NCBI RefSeq assembly: GCF_034190915.1 | Contig: NW_026947484.1 | Span: 206,472,657 to 206,536,656, forward strand | DNA: 64,000 bases | Source of the DNA: Cavia porcellus | Taxonomy: Eukaryota > Chordata > Mammalia > Rodentia > Caviidae | Direction of reading: 5' to 3' | Shown here: positions 8,475 through 19,057 of the stretch, in pieces | Position numbering within the stretch: position 1 is the stretch's first letter | Layout: each line of letters opens with the position of its first letter | Program-made: the position numbers and the translations under genes | The notes under the pieces: generated by a model | The model's database searches: none | What the model was told of the DNA's origin: nothing | What the model saw: the letters and a program-made list of their open reading frames with translations, nothing else

Positions 8475-11465
8475 TTTTAACATTAAAACGTTTTATTAGC
8501 ATCTTTGCAGTACATGCAGGTTACAGTCATTTGGGGAGTGCGTACATTTTTATACTATAACCTGTTTTTTTTTAAATTCCTCTACTAATTTCCTCCTCCT
8601 TCCCTTTTCATCTACCAGTTTCCAATCCCAATGCTCATTCTTCCTGATCTTATTAATCTTAGCTCCTAATATGACATACAGTGTTCACACTCACTGAGGT
8701 TATTAGGTCCTGCACGTGGCACATCTTATACTACTTATTTCCCTTCCCCTCCTCCTTACCCCTCACCTTGGTTTACTTGGGCCACTTCCCTATTGTCCCT
8801 TCTGTCCATTTTTATTATTATCCCTGCTCATACTTTACCTCACTCTAATGAGGGAAAGCATATGATAAGCAAGATGTGCGATTGGTTTATTTTACTCAGC
8901 ATTATATTTTCCAGGAGCATCTATTTTCCTCCAAATTCTCAAATTTGTCTTTTTTTTTTTGTCTTTTTCCTTTTTATCGGTACCGGGGATTGAACTCACA
9001 ACCGCTTGTTTGCAAGGCAGGCGCTTATGCCGCTGAGCTAAATCTCCTGCCCCAAATTTGTCATTCTTTATAACTGAGTTGTATTCTGTTACACATAGAT
9101 ACCACATTTTCTTTATCCAATTGTCTGTTGATGTGTATACAACTGCTTCCAGCATTCAGGTATTGTGAATTGTGCTGCTATAAACATTGGCGTACATATA
9201 CCACTAAAGTATGTCTTAAGATTTTTTGGGAAAATAGCTAGATATTTGTGTCATGGAATTTTAAATTACTAATTTAAGAAATATTAACTCAGATTTTCAT
9301 AGTGGATGTGGTAGTTTATATCCCCACTAATAATTAAGGAGGGCTGTTTTTCACCACAACCATGCCAGCACTGAGACATATCTCACCAGTCATCCGTCCA
9401 TCTCTCAGTGATTGCCATTCTTTCTGAGGTAAAATGGAATGCTAGTTTGCTTTAATTTTCATTTCTCTAATGGTCACAGATGTTGAACATTTTTTTCATG
9501 TATTTGTTGCTCATATATTTTTTTCTTTTGTGAAGTGTCTGTTCATTTCTCTTCACTATGTCTTGACTAGATCTTAACCTTTAGATGGTTTAATATTTTT
9601 GAGTTCTTTGTACACTCTTGACATTAGTTCTTTGTTGGAGCTCACAAGTACACTTCCCCATTTTGTTCGCTGTCTCTCCATTGTACTACTTAATTCTTTT
9701 GTGTACCGAAGGTTCTTAATCTGATATAATCCCATTTGGTAATTTTTTGCAGCTTTATCTTGTGCATTTGAGTTACTATTTAGAAATTCCTTTCCTATAC
9801 CTATGTCTTCAAGCATTTTACGTACTTTATTATCTGTAGGTTTAATGTTTCCTTTTTAATTCTTAGATTTTTAAATCTATTATGATAGTCAAAATAGTCT
9901 TTTGCACATAGATAACCAATTTTCCCAGCACCACTTATTGAATAGGTTATGTTCCTTCAGCATATGTTTTGACCCACTTGTCAAAGGTTAAATAGTTGAA
10001 TGTATCTGGGAGATTTCTGTATCCTTTATTCTGTTTCATTGATCCATGTATCTGTATTGCTCCATGTGTTTTTATCATTATTTCTTTGTACTATAGTTTG
10101 AAATCAGGTATTGCAAAGTTTCCCGCTTCACTCTTGTCACTCAAAATGGCTTTAACTTTTCTGGGTCTCTTCTGGTTCTATAAGAATTTCAAAGCTGTTT
10201 TCTCTAGCTTTGTAAAGTATGCTGTTGGTATTTTGAGTGGGACTACATTAAATTTGTGTAACAGCTTTGGGAGTATGGCCATTTTGACAATATTGGTTCT
10301 GCCTATACAGGAATAAGGAACATTCTTGCATTTTTATGATGTCCTCTTCAATCTTCTTTTTCAGAGTACCACAGTTTTCTTTGTAGAGCTCTTTTATTTC
10401 CTTTAGGTTAATTCCTAATGTCCTTTAGGTTGAATAATATTATTTATCTTTAGGCTACTGTGAATGATATTGCTTTTATAATTTCATTCTCTTTGAGTTA
10501 ACCATTGGTATACACAAATAATAATGATTTTTGTATGTTGATCTTGTATTCTGCAACATTACTGAAGTTGTTTGTTAATTATAAGTGGTTTATTTTTCAG
10601 TAAAGTTCTTTGGGTCTTTTATGTAGAGTATCATGTCACTTTCAAGTAATTATCATTTTGGTTCTTCCTTTGCTGTATGTATCCCTTTTATTTATTTCTC
10701 TTGCCTAATTGCTCTATATAATGTTTTAAGTACTATGCTAAGTAGAAGTGGTGATAGTGGACATTTTTGTCTCATCCCTGATTTTAGGAAAAATGTTATT
10801 AGCATTTCCCCCTTTAGTATGGTGTTAAATGTTGGCTTGTCATAACTACCTTTTATCATATTCAAGTGTGTTCCTTCTATACATCTTTTCAGGGTTGTTA
10901 TCACAAAGATATTTTGCATTTTGTTCAAAGCCATTTCTGTGGATATGATCATGTGATTTTTTTGGCCTTGCTTCTGTTTATGTGACTTACTACAGCTACT
11001 TAAATGCATTTCTTGACCCATACTTGCATCTCTATGATGAAACCTACTTGATCATGATGTATAATCTTTTTGATGATGTGTTGCATTCTATTTGGTAATA
11101 TCTTGTTAAGATTTTTGCATTTATGTTCATTAAGGAGATTGGCCTCCTTCTTACTTGAGTCTTAGTCTATTTTTAGGATCAGGGTGATATTGGCTTCCTG
11201 AATAAATTTGGAAACACTGTGTCCCTGTCAATGTCTTTAAAGAGCTGAGGAATATTGATGATATATCATCCTTAAAGATTTTGTACAATTCAACAATGAT
11301 TTTATCAGGTGTTGCGATTTTTCAGCTGGTAGATACTTTGATGGCTTCTTATTGCTTATAATTGGATTGTTAAACATATTTATGAATTCACAGGTTAGTT
11401 TTTGTACTTTGTATGTGTCTAGGAATATGTCAATTTCTTATAGCAGATTGTTTCTGTTTTAACAT
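8475..11465 (-). mobile_element. Old L1 LINE fragment: ORF2 C-terminal half and 3' end
   Basis: The plus strand carries the antisense of L1 ORF2. TTTCTTTATCCAATTGTCTGTTGATG (near 9109) and GTGCTGCTATAAACATTGGCGTA (near 9171) mark the C-terminal end. TTTTCCCAGCACCACTTATTGAATAGG (near 9919) and CTGTTTCATTGATCCATGTATCTG (near 10030) mark the middle. A minus frame at 10692-11021 contains reverse-transcriptase-like residues (GMRQKCPLSPLL), and a minus frame at 9574-9816 matches the region MLEDIGIGKEFLN. All frames are broken. The 3'UTR probably reaches 8475. An ID SINE interrupts it at 8950-9052. Confidence 0.85.
8950..9052 (-). mobile_element. ID SINE inserted in L1, with 10-bp TSD
   Basis: Reversed ID: T-rich tail, then TATCGGTACCGGGGATTGAA (antisense of B box and GGTACC end), CTTGTTTGCAAGGCAGGCG and CTGAGCTAAATCTCCTGCCCC (antisense A box and 5' end). 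The target duplication CAAATTTGTC is at 8940-8949 and 9053-9062. The interrupted host is the L1 3' end. Confidence 0.95.
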
Positions 11466-12510
11466 TTAGATCTTTGATCAGTTTTTATTTTAGTTTAGCT
11501 CACGGTGAGGTGTTGAATATGGGTCTAGCATTTTGCAAGTCAGTATCTAATTTTCCCAGCACCATTTATTAAGAAAAGTCTTTCCTTCAGTATACATTTT
11601 TGACATCTTTGCCACAGACCAAATAACTTATGTGCCTTGGGTTGTTTCTGGTTCCTCTATTCTGTTCCATTGATCAACATGCTGGTTTTTGTGCCATTAC
11701 ACATTTAATCATTGTAACTTTATAGTATAACTTCAAATCTTAGATTGTGATGTCTATTAATCGCAGAGGATTGTTTTTTTTTTTTTTTTTTTTTTCTGAG
11801 TCTCATCTGATTTAATCTGAATTTCAGGATATTTCTCTTTAGATCTGTGAGAAATGAATTAGTATTTTGATTGGGATTGCACTAAATCTATACATCAGTT
11901 TTGGAAATACAGCCATTTTGATTATATTTGTTCTGCTTATCCAGGAACAGAAGATATCTTTCTATTTTCTGGTGGCCTCCTCAATTTGCTTTTTCAGAAT
12001 GAAGTAATTTTAATTTTAGTGATCTTTTACTTCCTTAGTTTAATCTGAGAGTATTTAATTTTTTGATAATATTGTAATGCTATTATTTTTCTCAATTTTT
12101 TAACTAAGTTCATTGTGTGTGTTCAGGAATCCTATTGATTTTTGTATGTTTATTTTGCATCATGCTACACTGTTGAATTTGGATAGTCATTCTGGAAGTC
12201 TTTAGTAGATTTTTTGGGTCTTTTAATTCTAGAATCATGTCATCAGTGAATAATAATACTTTGACTTTGTCCTTTCCTGCATATATCCATTTTATGTTTC
12301 TCTTGCGTAATTGCTCTGGCCAGTGTTTCAAGGACTATATTGAACAATAGTGGGTAATAATGGACGTTCTTGCCTTGTTTCTGTTTTTAGAGGAAAAGCA
12401 TTCAGTTTTTCCCCATTTAATATGATGTTGGCAATATATTGATTATAATGGCATTTACCAGATTGAGATAAAGTCTGTCTGTATCTATTGTCTTCTGGAA
12501 AGAAGTGTTT
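11466..12510 (-). mobile_element. Second minus-strand L1 ORF2 fragment
   Basis: At 11470 the antisense L1 text jumps back: CTAATTTTCCCAGCACCATTTATT (11549) repeats the ORF2 position already passed at 9919, so this is a separate L1 copy or a rearranged piece. It runs up through the reverse-transcriptase active-site region. The minus frame at 12110-12331 contains FTDDM, where L1 usually has FADDM. It also holds a run of T near 11769-11795. 5' truncated near 12510. Confidence 0.8.
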
Positions 12511-12535
12511 TTGTTATTAAACTTGTAAAACCTTT

Positions 12536-12558
12536 CAACTACATTTGGAATGTAGTTG
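12536..12558. repeat. 10-bp hairpin, 3-base loop
   Basis: CAACTACATT (12536-12545), loop TGG, AATGTAGTTG (12549-12558). It sits just beyond the L1 fragment boundary. Confidence 0.8.
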
Positions 12559-13053
12559 TGCCTTTAGTCAACTGTCTGTTAACTATAATACCATGTCCAC
12601 TTCTGCAAGCTGGAGCAAAACTTTTCAGTCACAGAACAATATTATGAAAGTAATCTCAAGATATGTGGTCCTACAATATTAATTTTTTGATGTTACACTC
12701 ACATTTTAGAATTCTATAAAGTTGAGGATAATATAAATAGAACTCTAGAAGTTTTTTATTCATAACACCAGCTAAGATGGAGTTTTCCTTAACTTACTTG
12801 AGATGATTGGTGGGTAATCACCAATAGTGTGCTAACTGTTTGTATCTAAAGTTTTCAAGATAAAAACTTCAGTCTGGGATAGGACTCTTATGCATGATCA
12901 GTTTCTAGAGCTCTATGAGAACATGTCCTGAAAGAGAGAAATGTGTTCTCAAGCTCATGGGTAGTAAGAAGTACTAGAATCAAGTGAAATAGGTCAGACT
13001 AGACACCTTAAAGTTCAAGGACAGCAAACAGTTGCAATTATGCAACTTTCATA
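12559..13053. other. Unassigned sequence
   Basis: No gene or named repeat. A small inverted repeat ATTGGTG/CACCAAT lies near 12816-12835. Confidence 0.5.
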
Positions 13054-13112
13054 ATTATGCAATTATGCAAATAGTAAATTTAGTATTATGCAATTATGCA
13101 AATAGTAAATTT
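13054..13112. repeat. 31-bp tandem duplication carrying two octamer motifs
   Basis: The block ATTATGCAATTATGCAAATA (plus GTAAATTT) occurs at 13054-13081 and again at 13085-13112, a period of 31 bp. Each copy has a perfect ATGCAAAT octamer (13065-13072 and 13096-13103), the POU/Oct factor consensus, and further ATGCAAT-like sites. No conservation evidence is available, so regulatory activity is only a possibility. Confidence 0.85.
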
Positions 13113-16014
13113 CAGCATAAAAAAGAAACAAAAAAAATACTACTGGTATCTATAATAATCCTGTTTTTTCCCAAAGGTAGAAAATTGGAAAAATTGAGTC
13201 AACTCAGTTCTCTCAAAACATAGAACTAATTATTGCCCAGCTTTTTAAGGTTGGACTGTAATTCTGGTTCATATGAAATTTTTCCATTTAGAGGAAGATA
13301 TACCACTAACGTAGTACAGTACTTTATCTAATGAATTAGGGCTCTCCTTTATTAATGTGTACCATCAAGGTAAACTATATTAACCATGACTTTGCCATTC
13401 ACTGAAACCAATATGTAGAGGATCTAAAATGAAATCTCTTAACATCTATGACTTAGGGACTGTATTTGCCGTAAGCACCAAGGACCAGGAAATCCCTAGA
13501 TGTAGTACTAAAGGACCATACAAATACCTTGTCTATACATGGTATGCTTTTGCTTGCCAACAGCATGCAGTTAAAAAAAAAAAAAAAGCAGGAAGGCACA
13601 TATTTGCAGTGCCATGTGTTATTAGTTTTACTGGCCATTCTGCAGAGTATCAAATCCTGTCATTTTTCTTTCCTACTGATTTGCATGACTGTTTCTTGGG
13701 GGTGGTGATTTTCAGTGTATCAGGTTTTGATGCTGCAATTTATTCTTGACCTGTCTTCACATACTCCTTTGTTTTTTATTTACTACAGAAGTTGCAAACC
13801 TCAGTGACAATTAACTGCCCTATTGCTGGCTGGACCATGCAATGCAGAAGCCATGAATGTGTCATTATGTATATCTCTGAGTGGTAATCTTGGGACCATG
13901 TGGTGTCATCACTATGGGTTGTGCTTCTGTCATCATGGCCATGTCACATCGTGACTGATGTATACAAACAGCTCAATTCTGACTTCTTGGCAGTTAGAGC
14001 ATAGTTTTCAGGATTCAGATTTAGAGAGAATTGGCCTTTCCATTTTATGTCTTCTGTGAGTGGAGATGGGAAGCCTTTATTGGATTTGACACATGTAAAT
14101 GTGTTTATATCTGAATGAAAAACAAAGCGTCCTTGCAATATAGGATTTTTTTCTGACTTTTTATCAAAATGGTGACATAGTACCCTTCGTGTGTTTGTTA
14201 TTGTTTTTGGTAGTATCTAATTCATTTAATTAACTGTTAGCTTAAAGGATTCTGTTAATGGAATGAACTATATGTTAGTTATCTGTGATTTTCACAGTGA
14301 CAAACTAGGCTATTTAAGAAGAACTAGACTGTGGTATTTTCCCCAAAACAAAGTTAATATAAACAGACATTTTAGGTTTTTGTTGTCTGATAAATCTTCA
14401 GTATATATTCATAGGTAGCAATATGAGGTAATACTTCCAAATTTTAATGTTTGATTATAAGCTCTTAGGTCCTAAATATAAGTCCCTGGAAACAAGTCTG
14501 AATGAATCAAATCCTTAAGTTTACTTAATGTACTTTATACTACCCAAATAGTTCCTTTCATTTGGTGTCTCAGTAATATCTAGAAAACTTTCAACAATGA
14601 GGAATGAGATTATTTCTTCTCTTGGCTTTAGATGCTGAATCTTTCACCACTGGAGAGATATGTTGTCTTGAATGTGAAGATGTGAAGATGCCTGCTTTCT
14701 TAGGAAGCTCAAGGAGTATTGGTTGGAGGTATATTATCATCAACAAAATTCACTCTAGCAAGTCCTCTGGATCTAGTGAGAATTAACTCCCCTTGGTGCT
14801 CTCAGTTTTGTTATTCACTAGCCTATTTGCTCACTTAAGTCCAGATATTAATGTTTTTTATGCTTATTTTTCATTGTCTGACAAAAATCTCCTCTTATTG
14901 TTATGCAGACAGCTTAGGTGAATTTTTAGGAAGCAAAACTTTTAATTCAGAAATGAAGTAATGATCATTGTTACATGAGGGCTATGTTGGAAAAAATTAA
15001 ATTGACTTGGTTAACCTGAATTAACATATGACAAAATTGTCTGTTCTAACTTTATATAAATTCATACTTGGTCTATCACATTATCCTGAAGCATCTGCAT
15101 TGCCGTCATTTAATATCATTATTATAATGATTGGCTAAATGTATTTTACCATGTTAATGTGAAAGAGACTTCATTATTTAACTTGTTTACAAGTTTGACA
15201 TGAGTACAAGTTTGACAAGTGTCCCCACTGCTTAGAAAACTATTATAGTTTATACTTACAATAATACTGTTTTGAACAAGGATGGTGACATTACTTTTGT
15301 TTTCCATGCTGTTCCCATCACATTTAGAGAACTGAGCTTATTTCAAGGAGGCACTCCTGATATTAGATTAGAGACAAATGATCAAATTTGTACCTCAGTT
15401 AGTATAAAACCTTAAGGATGTTGTTTAATCTTAAGGATGTTGTAAGGTTTACTGAAAGAGAGCAAAAGATCCTGGAGATTTCTTTCTGATGAGAAGGGTG
15501 AATTGAAATGAGATTGGGTTGGAGTGAGGTGCAAATGAGGTTAAAGTAAACTTGTGCTGCGCTGAAATGAGTGTGGGTAAACATAAGGCAAGTTCAAATT
15601 CAGAATGTTATTATAATGAGAAGCTAATACTTTATGCAAAGAGGCCTATAAAATCATCTTAAGTTTATATAGCATCTATCATGGTAGGCATATGGCATAG
15701 ACAAACTGGTCCACATAGAAATCCATCTTAACACAGTAAAGCTAACAGCAGACACAGTCAATTTAAAAGGACGTAGCTTACCTTTCCCATCTTATTTATT
15801 AGATTCAGTCATTTTACCAGGTCATTTTATCATTTGAAATCTCACTAAATTTTCAAGTATGATCAGGAAATTAAGTAGGATAGTGAATCAAAGGTTATTC
15901 AAGTTATGATCACATAAAATGGAGATTTGTCTGACCTAGACTAATAAGCCATAGTGTCATTTAACAGTTGAAGGAAAGTAAGAATGTGGAGGAAATAGTA
16001 GTTTTTATTGTATC
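13113..16014. other. Long unassigned AT-rich stretch
   Basis: No element was recognised over 2.9 kb. The plus frame 13429-13749 (106 codons) contains a Lys run from a poly(A) tract at 13573-13587 and is probably random. The plus frame 14604-14786 follows a pyrimidine-rich TTTCTTCTCTTGGCTTTAG acceptor-like sequence but matches no family I know. A short repeat of CTTAAGGATGTTGT lies near 15412-15444. Confidence 0.5.
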
Positions 16015-16701
16015 AGAAATAGAGTTAGAACAGGCATGTGCATTTTCTATATGCCTCACTGATCTCTATATTCTATTCTTTCACCATGTTTAGGAAATTT
16101 TCTGCTGTTACTTTTGTGAATAGATTTTTTAAAATGTCATTTGCATTGACTCCTGCATTTTCATTGATGCCTATCTGTCTTATGTTGTCTCTCTTTATAT
16201 TAACTTGAAGCTACTGAATTGTTATTTCATGGTCCCTTGTTATTTTTGAAAGTTCTTTACTTTCATAATTTCTGAGATCTTGTCTTTGAGGTTCAAAAAT
16301 CTATCCTCTGCTTCATTCAAATGATTTTGCCAACTTTCAATAGTTTTTTTTTTATTTCCTGGATGTCTTTTTTATTTTGTTTTATAAATTCTACTTCTTT
16401 CCTAAATTGTTCATTCAAGGTTTCCATCATTTTCCCATGCCCCTGTACTTTTTTTTATCTATGTCTTCTCTAGCTATGCTGAGTAATTCCTTTATTAAGG
16501 TGGTCATATCTTTCTTTACCTGAGATATTATTTGTAATCTGATTTACTCTATATCCTCAAGGATTTGTTTCTTTATTTCATTTGCTATCTTTTCAGAAAT
16601 TTCGGGTGCATGACTTCTAATGTCCTCTATTTCAATGTCTCCTGTACCTTTTCCTGAAGGACTGGATGTTTGAGATTGCATTTTACTTTTTGTTTTGTCA
16701 T
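16015..16701 (-). pseudogene. L1 ORF1 5' part, disrupted
   Basis: On the minus strand an ATG at 16701 opens the L1 ORF1 leader (MTKQK...), but this frame ends after about 24 codons. The expected continuation is found in another frame from an internal ATG, running about 37 codons with a polar start (MQSQTSSPSGKG). Downstream are coiled-coil-like Lys/Glu-rich segments and then the RNA-binding region landmark ENFP. ORF1 normally encodes the trimeric RNA-binding chaperone of the L1 particle. Stops and frameshifts are frequent, so this copy is dead. It ends near 16015 without reaching ORF2. Confidence 0.7.
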
Positions 16702-17545
16702 TTTCACCTCTTGGGTTAGTATTTTGGTATTTTTCAATCCCACTAGTTTCAACTGATTGTCATTTGTGTTTTAGGGACTGTATGGGTGGTGTTGTCCAAC
16801 TGCTGGGTCCTACAATGAACGGAAAGAGCCAGTCACCTGAATTCCTCCTGCAGGGCCTGTTGTGTGAGTCTTATATTTTCCCTAGGCTGACTAGCCTGGT
16901 AGTGTTGATGGAAGCCAATCCTTATCTTTTGTTGTTACTGTGGCTTCATGCTTTTCCAGGATGCCAGATTTACCTGGCTATATTTACACCTCAGCTGAGA
17001 ACCTACTGTGTTACTGGGGCATCTCTTAGGCCCTTTCAAGTTCCTTGGGGTTGGGGGAGGCCTTGTCGGTTCTCTTATCAACCCACCTGGTGTTCTCTGT
17101 ATGAAAGAAAGACTCACTCACACTCTTGCCTGGCTCACCAAAGTCCTATAGCTGCAGGGGGAGGGTTTGCTGCTGCTCCTGTTGACCCACTGAGGTCCTC
17201 TGTTTGAGAGGGAAACTCACCACAGTGTTGCAGCTCTCTGAGTCCTCTGTGTGGATGAGTGCTTGCTGGGGCTTCCACCAGCCCACCAACATTCTGCAGG
17301 TGGTAATAGAGTTATTGGTGGACTGTGGGCTTCTGAGGTCCCTAGGGTGATGGGAAGTGATGGCCAATGCTCCACTGTCCAGAGGGGAGGCTGATTGGCA
17401 ACCAATTATCCTGCCACTCCCAAAGTCTCTAGGGGAAGGGGAAGAATTGATCATCAGCCAACTTCAGGGGTCATCAGAGTAGAAAGAGAGGTGCTGTCAA
17501 TGATCCTGTGGCTTCAGAGATATCTTGGGTGGAAAGGGAGTAGAA
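16702..17545 (-). promoter_or_regulatory. L1 5'UTR / internal promoter region
   Basis: A GC-richer stretch directly upstream (minus sense) of the ORF1 start, in the position of the L1 5'UTR. Within it a roughly 100-bp periodicity is visible: GGGGGAGGCCTTGTCGG...CAACCCACC (about 17053-17087), GGGGGAGGGTTTGCTGC...TGACCCACT (about 17158-17191) and GCTTGCTGGGGCTTCCACCAG (about 17261-17281). This recalls promoter monomers of rodent L1s. A 170-codon plus-strand frame (16695-17207) lies wholly antisense to it. Promoter activity is inferred from position only. Confidence 0.6.
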
Positions 17546-18623
17546 ATTGTTTTTCTTTTTCTTACTTCAAATGTGTTTTTAAGAAAATCACATTGGAGAA
17601 AAATTGAATAATTAAATAGGATGTGCTATTAAGCTCAGCAGTATCCTTGTTAGATGACAATATCTTGTGATAAAAGTAGGAAATGGAAGATATATAATAT
17701 GACTAACAAACATCTTTATAGGCATTCTAACTTTATGCTCCTTAAGTTATTGCTGATCACTATTTATTTATATTTCTATTTTTGTTCATGTTTTAAAAAC
17801 AGTTTGAAGTTTTAGCTCTTAATCCAAGAATGCTTTATTTTTTCTGGCAGCAATTTTCTCTACTGGCAGAATCCACAGGAAACTTGTTTGATGATTTCTA
17901 GAATTCCATTTGATATCTGTGATAATTCATGCAAAGGTAAGCTGATTGGTTTGTCTCGATGGTCACTGACACTTTGGCATTAATGCTCCATCAGTTCTTT
18001 TGAAAATGAAGTTCTAGGCCAATTTTATCTCTCAAGAAAAGCTTTCATGTGGCTGGGTTGATGATCAAAAGGCAATACAATTTCCTAAGGTCCATATGCT
18101 TTCTCTGGAACCTCTTTCGGTGCTCTCAAAATTGTTTTTTTTTTCTTATTAGTGGACAAATGATAGTTAGTTAGAATAGGTCTGAATTCCTGAATTATTT
18201 TCTCCAAGAATTCCTGTAAGTAGAAGTCATAAGGTATGAATAGTTCTGTGAACTACAAGGGAAAGTTCTAATAAGTAAAAATAGACCTATGGAATCACCC
18301 TTCCAAGTAAGTCAAAGATTGAATTTATACTTTATCATTGAACCATGAATTATAGTAAGGGGAGTTTTATAGATTAAAAAATTGTCTATTATTTGTCAAT
18401 AAGATTCACATATTCTATCCTAGAAAAAATCATCTCCAATTATTTTGTTGTAAAACTATTCCAATGACTACATAAATTAGTGATGTAATCCAACACAGCA
18501 AAAGTTTGTTGAAACTAAAGGTTCAAAAAGTGACCAAAAATTGTTCAAGTGCTATTTTTCAACTCCATTGTGCATTCTATATGTTAGCAGTCTTATCTAT
18601 AGGAGCAAACATTAAAAACAAAG

Positions 18624-18624
<1 letters not shown>
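17546..18624. other. Unassigned sequence
   Basis: Nothing recognised beyond AT-rich single-copy-looking DNA. Confidence 0.5.

Positions 18625-18680
<56 letters not shown>
18625..18680. repeat. (TTTC)n microsatellite
   Basis: About 14 tandem TTTC/CTTT units, continuing into a less regular pyrimidine tract. It is adjacent to an ID-like element and may have grown from its reversed A-rich tail. Confidence 0.97.
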
Positions 18681-18682
18681 TT

Positions 18683-18802
18683 TTCTCTCATCTTTCTCCT
18701 TATTTTATGGTTCTGAGATCCCACCCAAAGTTCTGAGATCCCACCCAAAGTTCAATCACAATCACAAATGTTTTACCACTGAGCCACATCCTGGAGAAAA
18801 GA
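18683..18802 (-). mobile_element. Old reversed ID-like SINE with 20-bp internal duplication
   Basis: ACCACTGAGCCACATCCTGG near 18776 is the antisense of the ID 5' end and A box. Upstream, GTTCTGAGATCCCACCCAAA is present twice in tandem (18710-18729 and 18730-18749), in the place where the antisense B box normally lies. Confidence 0.6.
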
Positions 18803-19057
18803 CAATCAGGGTGAGTAGAACAGCCCTAGGAGCCAGTCCATGATTCCTTGAGTAGCTTTTAGTGGAACTTCTTGGTGCTTACATGATGGTCTTATTTCAC
18901 CTGCTCTCTGAATCACTTTCTTTCCCTATATTCCAAATGGTTCCTTTTTTAACATTTGGGGGAGAGATATTTAGATTCTGCCTTTATGTAGGTCTGACAG
19001 AAATAGGTCATTGTATGTGAAAAGGGAAAAATGATAACATTTCTGGTTTAGAATGCT
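18803..19057. other. Short unassigned flank
   Basis: No feature recognised between the ID-like SINE and the L1. Confidence 0.4.

Noticed and set aside
8475..12510. A single full-length minus-strand L1
   Set aside because: The text repeats the same ORF2 position at about 9919 and 11549, so at least two fragments are present.
13054..13112. CRISPR-like or satellite array
   Set aside because: Only two units, no spacers, and a eukaryotic context; no CRISPR array is present anywhere in the window.
14604..14786. Possible exon after a pyrimidine-rich acceptor-like sequence
   Set aside because: No partner exons, no recognised protein, and no donor that can be linked; left as unassigned.
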